A program made the translations under genes and the position numbers. Shown here piece by piece: positions 1-6,951 of a stretch of DNA of 64,000 nt. A model generated the notes under the pieces. The model saw only the letters and a program-made list of their open reading frames with translations, ran no database searches and was not told the DNA's origin. Each line of letters starts with the position of its first letter. Position 1 is the stretch's first letter. The DNA comes from Algoriphagus sp. (GTDB lineage: Bacteria > Bacteroidota > Bacteroidia > Cytophagales > Cyclobacteriaceae): assembly GCF_013373065.1 (NCBI RefSeq), contig NZ_JABXIN010000020.1:16223-80222 (forward strand), read 5' to 3'.

Positions 1-227
1 TTGGTCATTTCCGACCAGATTTTCGAACAGGTATCCAAGTTTTTATGGGTTTCACCTGCCGGGACCGTAAAATGATGGAATCCTTTTGGAAGGGCCTGCC
101 CGATCAATGGAAAGCACTTTTCCTGGGTGTTTTCATCCGTCAGGACAAAAAGTGACGAAAAGGAAAGGCTTTCTAATTGCTGCTGGAGCGTTTCAACGAG
201 CTGGTCAGTATGGATAACCGGATTCAC
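1..227 (-). CDS. aroB: 3-dehydroquinate synthase, N-terminal part (cut by window edge)
   Basis: Not in the ORF track. Reading the minus strand from a GTG at 227 gives 75 codons that run off the window without a stop. The peptide has the AroB N-terminal pattern: an opening strand with VLTDENT, then FHHFTVPAGETHKNLDT, which matches the conserved nucleotide-binding region (P-A-G-E-x-x-K-x-L). AroB converts DAHP to 3-dehydroquinate, the step after the DAHP synthase encoded just upstream on the same strand. No ATG is available in frame nearby, so GTG is the likely start. A terminator-like hairpin lies between the two genes, so part of its expression may be independent. Confidence 0.8.
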   Translation of the reverse strand, partial: MNPVIHTDQLVETLQQQLESLSFSSLFVLTDENTQEKCFPLIGQALPKGFHHFTVPAGETHKNLDTCSKIWSEMT

Positions 228-261
228 AGAATTTATTTTTTGATCAAAGGTAAAAGAAATC

Positions 262-290
262 AAAAAAGGGAGGAAGAGTCCTCCCTTTTT
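262..290 (-). terminator. Terminator downstream of the first DAHP synthase gene
   Basis: Perfect 7-bp stem GGGAGGA/TCCTCCC with a 4-nt loop, flanked by A and T runs, so it can act on either strand. On the minus strand it sits between the DAHP synthase stop and the aroB start. Confidence 0.65.
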
Positions 291-312
291 GAATTTGATT
301 CAGCTGAATTAA

Positions 313-1413
313 TTAGGCTTTTTTGATCGCATCTGCTTCCCGCAATTGCTTTTCTTGACGCTTGACGGATTCTTCGTGAATGGAATAAAGCAGTTCTTTC
401 ATGAACTTCTCACTTAGATTTTTTGCCATTCCTTTTTGAGTACGACTTTCCATTACATCTTTCCAACGATCAGATTGAAATACAGTCAAGTGATGCTCCC
501 GCTTGTGTTCCCCGATTTGGTCGATTACTGCAAAACGCTCTTGCAAAATATCCAACAATTGATCATCCAAATGATCGACTGCTCTGCGAAGATCTTGCAA
601 TCGCTCATCAGGCCTCATATTTTCCAAAGGCTCCTTGAAGTCGATTGCATTGAGGATTTCCCGTAATGCTTTTGGGGTCACTTGCTGCTTGGCATCGGAC
701 CAGGCATTATCCGGATCATGGTGTGTTTCAATCATCAAGCCGTCCAAACCAAAGTTGATGGCACGTTGAGATACTTCTAAAATTCCATCGCGGCGACCTA
801 CGATATGAGATGGGTCATTGATTACTTCCATTCCGGTCCAAACACGCTTTAGGTGAATAGGCATGGACCAGTTAGGTTTGTTACGGAATCGCTTATCATA
901 CGCATCCGAGAAGCCTCGGTGAATGGCAGCCAATTTGTCTAAGCCGACAGCATGCATCCGTTCCAAAGCCCCAATCCAAAGATCTAAATCGGGATTCATT
1001 GGGTTTTTTACCATCACAGGTACATCCGAACCTCTCAGCGCTTCGGCGATTTCCTGAACAGCAAATGGATTCACGGTTGTTCGAGCCCCAACCCAAATCA
1101 CATCCACACCATGTTTAAGGGCTAATTCTGCATGCGCAGCATTTCCTACTTCAACCGTAATGGGAATATTTAAATGATGGCGGACGATTTCCATCCATTT
1201 CAAGCCATCTTCTCCAATTCCTTCAAAAGACCCAGGTCTTGTCCGTGGTTTCCAGATACCTGCTCGGAAAATTTGAGGAACGGCATTCGCTTCCTTCATA
1301 TCCAAACAGATTTTCTCAATTTGCTCTGGACTTTCTGCTGAGCAAGGACCTGCAATGATCAAAGGGGTAGTCAAGTTTAATCCCCAATCTTTGATTTGTT
1401 TGTGTGTTTTCAT
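313..1413 (-). CDS. Bifunctional 3-deoxy-7-phosphoheptulonate synthase / chorismate mutase (paralogue 1)
   Basis: 366 aa. The N-terminal (beta/alpha)8 DAHP synthase domain (about residues 15-260) shows AGPCSAES, RAGIWKPRTRPGSFEG, KNPMNPD and the IHRGFS motif. The C-terminal chorismate mutase (AroQ) domain (about 270-355) has the helical pattern DLRRAVDHLDDQLLDIL followed by R-x5-I-x2-K. It condenses PEP with erythrose 4-phosphate and also isomerises chorismate to prephenate, so it acts at both the entry and the Phe/Tyr branch of the pathway. The ATG at 1413 follows directly on a leader RNA carrying a Phe/Tyr leader peptide and terminator, so expression is very likely controlled by attenuation. 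A second paralogue lies 458 nt upstream on the same strand. Confidence 0.95.
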   Translation of the reverse strand: MKTHKQIKDWGLNLTTPLIIAGPCSAESPEQIEKICLDMKEANAVPQIFRAGIWKPRTRPGSFEGIGEDGLKWMEIVRHHLNIPITVEVGNAAHAELALKHGVDVIWVGARTTVNPFAVQEIAEALRGSDVPVMVKNPMNPDLDLWIGALERMHAVGLDKLAAIHRGFSDAYDKRFRNKPNWSMPIHLKRVWTGMEVINDPSHIVGRRDGILEVSQRAINFGLDGLMIETHHDPDNAWSDAKQQVTPKALREILNAIDFKEPLENMRPDERLQDLRRAVDHLDDQLLDILQERFAVIDQIGEHKREHHLTVFQSDRWKDVMESRTQKGMAKNLSEKFMKELLYSIHEESVKRQEKQLREADAIKKA

Positions 1414-1427
1414 ACGGCTGAGCGTTT

Positions 1428-1462
1428 AAATAAAAAAGCCCGACTCTTTCGAATCGGGCTTT
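1428..1462 (-). terminator. Attenuator terminator in the DAHP synthase leader
   Basis: Minus strand: AAAGCCCGATTC-GAAA-GAGTCGGGCTTT, a 12-bp stem with one G.U pair and a GAAA tetraloop, followed by a T-rich tract (TTTTTTATTT). It ends about 15 nt before the DAHP synthase ATG and well downstream of the leader promoter, so it must act within the transcript of that gene rather than end another one. Confidence 0.85.
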
Positions 1463-1517
1463 GGTGTTGTTTATGTTCTTTTAATTTTTGACTGGACAAT
1501 ACACTGCTCCGATTCGA
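1449..1517 (-). promoter_or_regulatory. Antiterminator pairing (leader segment with 5' arm of terminator)
   Basis: The leader segment TCGAATCGG (1517-1509, within leader-peptide codons 20-23) is an exact reverse complement of CCGATTCGA (1457-1449), which covers the 5' arm of the terminator. The 9-bp pairing excludes the terminator stem. A ribosome stalled on the Phe/Tyr codons (1555-1529) would leave the first segment free, whereas one that reaches the leader stop codon (1481) would cover it. This is the classical attenuation layout. Confidence 0.75.
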
Positions 1518-1576
1518 TGTTGGCTTCGAAAGTAAAAGTAAAAGAAGGTAAAATAAATCGCGGCTGTGATTAACAT
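1481..1576 (-). CDS. Phe/Tyr leader peptide (31 aa)
   Basis: Short ORF below the track cutoff: ATG at 1576, TAA at 1483-1481. Residues 8-16 read YFTFFYFYF, eight aromatic residues in nine codons, encoded mostly by TTT, TTC, TAC and TAT. It starts about 25 nt after a predicted transcription start and is followed by an antiterminator segment and an intrinsic terminator just ahead of a DAHP synthase/chorismate mutase gene. Its role would be to sense charged tRNA-Phe and tRNA-Tyr through ribosome stalling. The overlapping 78-aa ORF in the track (1410-1646) is in another frame and has no such meaning. Confidence 0.85.
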   Translation of the reverse strand: MLITAAIYFTFFYFYFRSQHRIGAVYCPVKN

Positions 1577-1607
1577 GCTGTAAATGTAAGTGCATGTTTT
1601 TTAAATG

Positions 1608-1615
1608 CAAAATTA
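1608..1615 (-). promoter_or_regulatory. Promoter -7 element for the attenuated DAHP synthase transcript
   Basis: Minus-strand TAATTTTG is an exact match to the Bacteroidota -7 consensus TAnnTTTG. A TTTC lies 20 nt upstream, one base from the -33 TTTG. It predicts a start near 1601 and a leader of about 190 nt that contains the leader peptide and attenuator. Confidence 0.6.
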
Positions 1616-1844
1616 TTTTTTTTACAAAAGATTGAGAAATTGACAAAAAAGGACTGGTTTCTTTTTAAAAATTTTAAAATCAAAAAAATCAAATAGAGAA
1701 AACAGACTTATATTTCGTTAATTTATTATTAGTCAAAATTTTATTCTAAAATATTTTTTTTCAAAAAATGAAAGAAAGGAGAATAGCTTCTTGAATCCTG
1801 AATCATTCAATTAATAATTGTATTCAAAACCGATTGATTGAAAG
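1616..1844. other. Gene-free AT-rich spacer between the two DAHP synthase genes
   Basis: This very AT-rich stretch holds no ORF with coding character. Apart from the upstream half of the leader promoter I see no clear element. It may serve as an UP-like AT-rich promoter region. Confidence 0.5.
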
Positions 1845-1870
1845 ACAGGTATGCATGCATGCATACCTGT
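1845..1870. repeat. Perfect 26-nt palindrome after the second DAHP synthase gene
   Basis: ACAGGTATGCATG is followed directly by its exact reverse complement, beginning 2 nt after the TAG stop of the DAHP synthase paralogue 2. As RNA it would form a hairpin with almost no loop room beyond the central CATG pairs. The following bases (CTTTC) are a poor U-tract, so a protein-binding site or a transcript-end stabiliser is as likely as an intrinsic terminator. Confidence 0.6.
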
Positions 1871-1871
1871 T

Positions 1872-2939
1872 CTAATCTCTATCCAGAATTTCCGTTTGTT
1901 TTCGTATGGATTCCTGATGAAGCAAGCTGAAGATTTCAACGATGACTTCTTTATTAATTCCCAATTGCTGGGCCCATTCAGGTCGGGTTTGGAGAATCTC
2001 TTGCCATCGTTCTAATTGGAGGACAGCTACATTGTTCAGCTTTTTGTATTCTCCGATTTTGTCTACCAGTTCCATTCGACGGTGAATTGCCTCTAATAAA
2101 TCATGGTCTGCTTGATCGATTTGTTGTCGAATGTCGTCCAGTTGATTTAAGGCTTCAGACCCTTCAAAGTGAACTTTCCTTGTTTTCAAATGCTGAAGAA
2201 GGATTCCCAAATCTTGTGGTGTTAGTTGTTGGGCTGCATCCGTCCAAGCCTGTTCTGGGTGGATATGGGACTCGATCATCAAACCATCAAAATTCAAGTC
2301 CAATGCTTTTTGAGCGATGATAGGAACCAAATTTCGCTTTCCGGAGATATGGCTGGGGTCATTGATCATCATCAAATCCGGAAAATGCGTCCGAAATTCA
2401 ATGGGGATTTGCCACAAGGGAGAATTGCGGTGAAGCGTATCACGGAAATTGCTGAATCCACGGTGAACGACTGCCAAATCAGTAATCCCAGCTTTCAGGA
2501 ATCGTTCTACAGCTCCAATCCAAAGGCTTAGATCAGGATTTACAGGGTTTTTTACCATCAACGGAATGTCTACTCCTTTGAGGCTTTCTGCAATTTCCTG
2601 TACAGTAAAAGGGTTTACTGTGGATCGAGCGCCTACCCAGAAAATGTCAATTCCGGCATTTAAGGCTTCTTCAACATGTTGGGCGGAAGCTACTTCAACG
2701 GCGAATTGAATCGGGTATTTCTCCTTTAGTTCCTGAATCCAAGGTAGGGCAATGGCTCCTAAGCCTTCAAAGCTTCCTGGCCTGGTTCGCGGTTTCCATA
2801 CCCCGCCTCGAATAATGAAGATTCCTTCTTCGACTAATTTCCCCACCGTTTCTTCTAATTGAGAGGGAGTTTCTATACTGCAAGGGCCTGCAATAATCAG
2901 GGGTTTCTGATGGGAGTTTTTATTGAAAATCGCTTTCAA
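1872..2939 (-). CDS. Bifunctional 3-deoxy-7-phosphoheptulonate synthase / chorismate mutase (paralogue 2)
   Basis: 355 aa with the same architecture as the neighbouring paralogue. The DAHP synthase domain carries AGPCSIET, RGGVWKPRTRPGSFEG, KNPVNPD and VHRGFS. The chorismate mutase domain starts near residue 260 with LDDIRQQIDQADHDLLEAI and R-M-x-L-V-x-K-I-G-E-Y-K. It is clearly diverged from the other copy, so the duplication is not recent. Its upstream region is short, is shared with divergent proline dehydrogenase, and has no aromatic-rich leader or terminator, so it is probably not under the same attenuation. Some DAHP synthase capacity may thus be kept when Phe/Tyr is plentiful. Confidence 0.94.
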   Translation of the reverse strand: MKAIFNKNSHQKPLIIAGPCSIETPSQLEETVGKLVEEGIFIIRGGVWKPRTRPGSFEGLGAIALPWIQELKEKYPIQFAVEVASAQHVEEALNAGIDIFWVGARSTVNPFTVQEIAESLKGVDIPLMVKNPVNPDLSLWIGAVERFLKAGITDLAVVHRGFSNFRDTLHRNSPLWQIPIEFRTHFPDLMMINDPSHISGKRNLVPIIAQKALDLNFDGLMIESHIHPEQAWTDAAQQLTPQDLGILLQHLKTRKVHFEGSEALNQLDDIRQQIDQADHDLLEAIHRRMELVDKIGEYKKLNNVAVLQLERWQEILQTRPEWAQQLGINKEVIVEIFSLLHQESIRKQTEILDRD

Positions 2940-3005
2940 ATCGATTTGGGTTTATGAGGTTTTAAACCTTGGAAAAGAACCTTTGTTTTCTTTTCAAATT
3001 TGGGA

Positions 3006-3013
3006 CAAAGGTA
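3006..3013 (-). promoter_or_regulatory. Possible -7 element for DAHP synthase paralogue 2
   Basis: Minus-strand TACCTTTG matches TAnnTTTG exactly and lies 67 nt upstream of the ATG at 2939. There is no good -33 TTTG at the right distance. Confidence 0.35.
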
Positions 3014-3071
3014 AAGCAATTTGTGCTTTCCATTATTCCCAACAAAATAGAAGTAGAACCTGTTTTTTTGA

Positions 3072-3079
3072 TATCTTTG
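3072..3079 (+). promoter_or_regulatory. Possible -7 element for proline dehydrogenase
   Basis: TATCTTTG matches TAnnTTTG exactly, 18 nt before the ATG at 3098, implying a very short leader. There is no clear -33 element. Its position argues against the upstream start (2969) proposed by the ORF track. Confidence 0.4.
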
Positions 3080-3097
3080 CGACTTAATTTGCGCTTG

Positions 3098-4276
3098 ATG
3101 GCCGTGAAACCCAAAATATCTTTTGAAAATCTTGAGGTAGCCTTTGCTTCCAAATCGGATGCAGAGCTTCGAAAAATGTATTTGATTTTCGCCACCTTGA
3201 ACAACAATCTGATCTCTGACTTGGGGATAGGCTTGGCGAATTTGGCATTCAAACTCAAACTCCCAATCAATGGGATCATGAAAAAGACCATGTTTGGTCA
3301 TTTTTGTGGTGGAGAGACGATTGAGGAATCCATTCATGCTTGTCATGAATTGGCGAAATATGGTGTTCAATCCATTTTGGACCTTTCAGTGGAAGGAAAG
3401 GGTACAGAGGAGAGTTTTGATCAGACCACTGAAGAAATCTACCAAACCATGGTTCATTCCGCAGAAAAGGATTATATGCCTTTTGGAGTGTTCAAGACCA
3501 CAGGTTTGGGGGATTTTCATATTATGGAAAAAATCCAAGCGGGCGAGAAATTGAATTCTGAAGAGCAAGCGGCTTTTGAGAGAATAAAGGCTCGGGTGGA
3601 TCGTTTGTGTAAGACTGCCCATGACTTAGGCTTGAAAATTTTGGTGGATGCTGAAGAGTCTTGGTTTCAGGATGTCATCGATAATTTGGCATATGAGGCC
3701 ATGGAAAAATACAATAGGGAGCGTTGTGTGGTGTACAATACTTACCAAATGTATCGTCATGATTCCCTAGGAAGATTAAAGCGGGATTTCGAAAACGCAA
3801 AGCAAAAGGGGTATCTCTTGGGCGCCAAACCGGTACGAGGAGCCTATATGGAAAAGGAGCGGGAGCGAGCTGAAGAAATGGGCTACCAAGATCCGATTCA
3901 GCCGAATAAGGAGGCAACAGACAGGGATTATGACGCAGCTATTCGCTTTTGCGTTGAGAATGGCATTCATTTGGTTTGCGCCTCTCACAATGAAAAAAGT
4001 AATCTGGAACTCACCGAATTGATGGAAGAGTTTGGTTTAGAGCCAAAAGACGAGCGTGTTTTCTTCTCTCAGTTATACGGTATGAGTGACAACATTTCTT
4101 TCAATTTGGCAAAAGCAGGTTACCAAGTTGTAAAGTATGTTCCCTATGGGCCTGTGGAGAAGGTGATGCCTTATTTAACTCGACGTGCTGCTGAAAACAC
4201 TTCCATTGCCGGACAAAGCAGCCGAGAGTTTGAACTGGTGAAACGGGAAATGCAGCGAAGAAAGAATTTGAAGTAA
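3098..4276 (+). CDS. Proline dehydrogenase family protein
   Basis: 392 aa from the ATG at 3098. The track start at 2969 adds 43 residues that are unlike the family and overlap the predicted promoter. FAD-dependent oxidation of proline to pyrroline-5-carboxylate is expected. Visible features of the PRODH barrel are VDAEESWFQ, KPVRGAYMEKER and VKYVPYGPVEKVMPYLTRRAAEN, the C-terminal substrate-binding helix with R-R-x-x-E-N. It is the stand-alone monofunctional form: no P5C dehydrogenase domain or gene is nearby. It is transcribed divergently from the DAHP synthase paralogue 2 and 67 nt upstream of lysS, with which it may be co-transcribed. Confidence 0.93.
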   Translation: MAVKPKISFENLEVAFASKSDAELRKMYLIFATLNNNLISDLGIGLANLAFKLKLPINGIMKKTMFGHFCGGETIEESIHACHELAKYGVQSILDLSVEGKGTEESFDQTTEEIYQTMVHSAEKDYMPFGVFKTTGLGDFHIMEKIQAGEKLNSEEQAAFERIKARVDRLCKTAHDLGLKILVDAEESWFQDVIDNLAYEAMEKYNRERCVVYNTYQMYRHDSLGRLKRDFENAKQKGYLLGAKPVRGAYMEKERERAEEMGYQDPIQPNKEATDRDYDAAIRFCVENGIHLVCASHNEKSNLELTELMEEFGLEPKDERVFFSQLYGMSDNISFNLAKAGYQVVKYVPYGPVEKVMPYLTRRAAENTSIAGQSSREFELVKREMQRRKNLK

Positions 4277-4343
4277 TCAGTTTGCTTTAGGTAGTAAATT
4301 AAAAAAATTAAGTTATTGATTAGTAAATAATTAGATAGATAAA

Positions 4344-6050
4344 ATGCAAGTATTGAGCGAACAAGAACTTGAACGCAGAAAAGACCGGGAAGAGTTGATG
4401 CGATTGGGAGTAAATCCCTATCCGGCAGCCTCTTTTCCCATCAATGTGACTGCAAAGGATATTCATCAGAATTATGAAAATCGTAAAAACGATTACAAGA
4501 ATATTTCCATAGCGGGTCGCTTGATGAGTCGTCGAATCATGGGTTCAGCTTCATTTGCGGAAATTCAGGATTCTACCGGAAGACTTCAAATCTATGTTCG
4601 CCGTGATGATATCTGTCCCGGAGAGGACAAGACGCTTTACAATGCTGTTTTCAAAAAACTTTTGGGGATAGGCGATTTCATCGGCGTCAAGGGATACATT
4701 TTTACGACCCAAACGGGAGAGATTTCCCTTCATGTGACCGAATTAAAGGTTCTATCTAAGGCAGTAAAACCTTTACCTGTTGTGAAGCGAGATGAAGAAG
4801 GGAATGTTTACGATGGATTTACAGATCCTGAATTGCGCTACCGTCAGCGTTATGTGGACTTGACAGTGAATCCCGAGGTAAAAAAGACCTTTATCACGAG
4901 ATCCAACATTATTTCTTCCATGAGACGCTATTTTGATGATCATGGATGGTTGGAAGTAGAAACTCCGATTCTTCAGGCAGTTCATGGCGGTGCGGCGGCC
5001 CGTCCGTTTCAGACGCATCACAATACCTTGGATATGCCGCTTTTCCTTCGAATTGCCAATGAATTGTATCTAAAGCGTTTGATTGTAGGTGGGTTTGATG
5101 GAGTATATGAGTTTGGGAAAATGTTCCGAAACGAAGGAATGGACCGCACCCACAATCCGGAATTCACCTCTATGGAAATCTACGTAGCATACAAAGACTA
5201 CATCTGGATGATGGAAATGGTGGAGGAATTGTTGGAGAAGGTAACGGAACGCATTCATGGAACTACCCAAGTAAAAGTGGGTGAACATGTGATTGATTTC
5301 GCTGGTCCATATCGCCGTCTCACCATGTATGATTCCATCAAGGAATATGCAGGAGTGGATGTGAGCCAACTAGATGAAGCTGGACTTCGAGAGGTCTGCA
5401 AAAAATTGGCTATTGAAGTGGATGATTCCATGGGTAAGGGCAAATTGATTGATGAGATTTTTGGAGCCAAAGTAGAAGCTCATTTGATCCAGCCGACCTA
5501 TATTATTGATTATCCTATTGAAATGACGCCTTTGGCCAAAAAGCACCGCACGGAAGAAGGGTTGGTTGAGCGATTTGAGCTTTTCGTCAATGGAAAGGAA
5601 ATTGCAAATGCTTACTCCGAGTTGAATGATCCAATTGATCAGCGGGAACGTTTTGAGGACCAACTTAAATTGGCAGCAAGAGGGGATGATGAGGCCATGG
5701 CGATGGATGAGGATTTCTTAAGAGCTTTGGAATATGGTATGCCTCCTACATCTGGTTTGGGAATCGGAATTGACCGATTGACTATGCTATTGACCAATAA
5801 CTCGACCATCCAGGAAGTTCTATTCTTCCCGCAAATGCGCCCAGAGAAAAAAGCGGTTGAATTGACCGAGGAAGAGAAGCTTGTATTTGATTTGATCAGT
5901 AAAAATCACCCGGCCAATTTGCTGGACATTAAAAATGAGGCAGGTTTAAGTAATAAAAAGTGGGATGTTTCGATCAAAGGATTGACCAAAAAAGGAGTGG
6001 CTAAGGTTACCAAAGAAGGTGAAACCTTGACCATTGATCTTTTGGATTAA
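4344..6050 (+). CDS. lysS: Lysine--tRNA ligase (class II)
   Basis: 568 aa. The N-terminal OB-fold anticodon-binding domain (about 50-160) has [21 protein letters not shown]. The class II catalytic core has motif 2 [20 protein letters not shown] and motif 3 [15 protein letters not shown], followed by VLFFPQMRP. It charges tRNA-Lys with lysine in the cytoplasm. The protein continues about 65 residues beyond the usual end at FFPQMRP. This tail ([14 protein letters not shown]...[13 protein letters not shown]) looks like a small winged-helix module and lengthens the enzyme compared with the roughly 500-aa E. coli form. A strong terminator follows. Confidence 0.97.
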   Translation: MQVLSEQELERRKDREELMRLGVNPYPAASFPINVTAKDIHQNYENRKNDYKNISIAGRLMSRRIMGSASFAEIQDSTGRLQIYVRRDDICPGEDKTLYNAVFKKLLGIGDFIGVKGYIFTTQTGEISLHVTELKVLSKAVKPLPVVKRDEEGNVYDGFTDPELRYRQRYVDLTVNPEVKKTFITRSNIISSMRRYFDDHGWLEVETPILQAVHGGAAARPFQTHHNTLDMPLFLRIANELYLKRLIVGGFDGVYEFGKMFRNEGMDRTHNPEFTSMEIYVAYKDYIWMMEMVEELLEKVTERIHGTTQVKVGEHVIDFAGPYRRLTMYDSIKEYAGVDVSQLDEAGLREVCKKLAIEVDDSMGKGKLIDEIFGAKVEAHLIQPTYIIDYPIEMTPLAKKHRTEEGLVERFELFVNGKEIANAYSELNDPIDQRERFEDQLKLAARGDDEAMAMDEDFLRALEYGMPPTSGLGIGIDRLTMLLTNNSTIQEVLFFPQMRPEKKAVELTEEEKLVFDLISKNHPANLLDIKNEAGLSNKKWDVSIKGLTKKGVAKVTKEGETLTIDLLD

Positions 6051-6080
6051 TTCAATCCTTGTCGTACGAATAAAATCAAA

Positions 6081-6120
6081 GATGGAAAACCGTTTCTTTA
6101 TGGTTTTCCATCTTTTTTTT
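6081..6120 (+). terminator. Terminator of lysS
   Basis: GATGGAAAACC and GGTTTTCCATC form an 11-bp stem followed by eight or more T residues, 30 nt after the lysS stop. Confidence 0.85.
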
Positions 6121-6895
6121 ATTTCAATTTAACCAATGGGTAATTCAATCCATTCACCTCATTTCGAACCACCACATACTTATCCAAGCTTTTGAAAAGT
6201 TCTGTCAAATTCCGAAAGCCATAAGAGCGAGGGTCAAAACTGGGGTCTATCTTTCTCAAAGATGATCCGATCTTAGCAATGTGGATTTCTTCTTCCTCTT
6301 CGGAAGAAATTTCAAAAGCTTTGTCAATTAAATGCAGATCCAACTTTGGATATTTTTTCTTCCGTTTTGAACCTTCATGGGGGGAGGAATGGGAGCGGCT
6401 AGAACTGGACTTATCTTGTTTCGTAGCAACTGATTTATCTTCTTCCTCTTCCAGTTCTTCTCCCAAGTTTTCGGCAAAGGTGAAAATTTCACAAGATTGG
6501 ACGAAGGCCTTTGGGGTAACTCTTCGACCAATTCCCATCACGAATAATCCTTCTTCACGAATTCGTTTGGCTAATCCGGTGTAATCGGAGTCGGAGGAAA
6601 CGATGCAAAAACCATCTACTGATCCACTGTGAAGAATATCCATCGCGTCTATAATCAGGGAACTGTCTGTTGAGTTTTTTCCTGTTGTGTAGGAAAATTT
6701 CTGCATAGGATTAAAGGAATGAAGGTTGATAGGATCCTTCCATCCATTCATTTGGGGAGTGGTCCAATCTCCATAAATCCTCCGGATCGTTGCCTTTCCA
6801 TATTTGGAGACCTCTTCTAGAATTTCCTGAAGTAATTTAGGTTGTGCATTATCCCCGTCGATGAGGACAGCAATGTTGAATTTGTTTTCAAGCAT
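6119..6895 (-). CDS. NYN domain (LabA/DUF88-like) protein with C-terminal OST-HTH/LOTUS domain
   Basis: 258 aa. The N-terminal PIN-like NYN domain (about 5-140) has the acidic residues expected of a metal-dependent RNase: AVLIDGDNA near the N-terminus, TDSSLIIDAMD in the middle and FCIVSSDSDYTGLAKRIRE. A low-complexity charged linker (EELEEEEDKS, SSSSRSHSS, about 145-185) leads to a LOTUS/OST-HTH domain (about 185-255) with IHIAKIGSSLRKIDPSF and SYGFRNLTELFKSL. The family is thought to act on RNA, with LOTUS binding RNA or a partner; the substrate is unknown. It is transcribed towards lysS, ending convergently within its terminator. Confidence 0.85.
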   Translation of the reverse strand: MLENKFNIAVLIDGDNAQPKLLQEILEEVSKYGKATIRRIYGDWTTPQMNGWKDPINLHSFNPMQKFSYTTGKNSTDSSLIIDAMDILHSGSVDGFCIVSSDSDYTGLAKRIREEGLFVMGIGRRVTPKAFVQSCEIFTFAENLGEELEEEEDKSVATKQDKSSSSRSHSSPHEGSKRKKKYPKLDLHLIDKAFEISSEEEEEIHIAKIGSSLRKIDPSFDPRSYGFRNLTELFKSLDKYVVVRNEVNGLNYPLVKLK

Positions 6896-6910
6896 AATGT
6901 GTAATTAACT

Positions 6911-6937
6911 AAAAATAAAGAGGGCAGGAGCCCTCTT
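6911..6937 (-). terminator. Terminator of the dienelactone hydrolase gene
   Basis: Stem AGAGGGC/GCCCTCT with AGGA/TCCT loop followed on the minus strand by TTTATTTTTAG, 15 nt after the stop codon of the upstream gene. Confidence 0.7.
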
Positions 6938-6951
6938 GTGGTATTTGGGTT

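Noticed and set aside
1410-1646. 78-aa minus-strand ORF in the track
   Set aside because: It overlaps the DAHP synthase leader in another frame and runs into the terminator and start codon; the 31-aa leader peptide explains the region better.
1851-1864. GCAT microsatellite
   Set aside because: The run is part of the exact 26-nt palindrome and is not an independent simple repeat.
2969-3097. Extended start of proline dehydrogenase
   Set aside because: The extra 43 residues are not family-like and would contain the predicted promoter; the ATG at 3098 is preferred.
2936-3370. Minus-strand ORFs of 144 and 109 aa
   Set aside because: Both lie opposite the proline dehydrogenase gene and the shared promoter region and show no family pattern; they are shadows.
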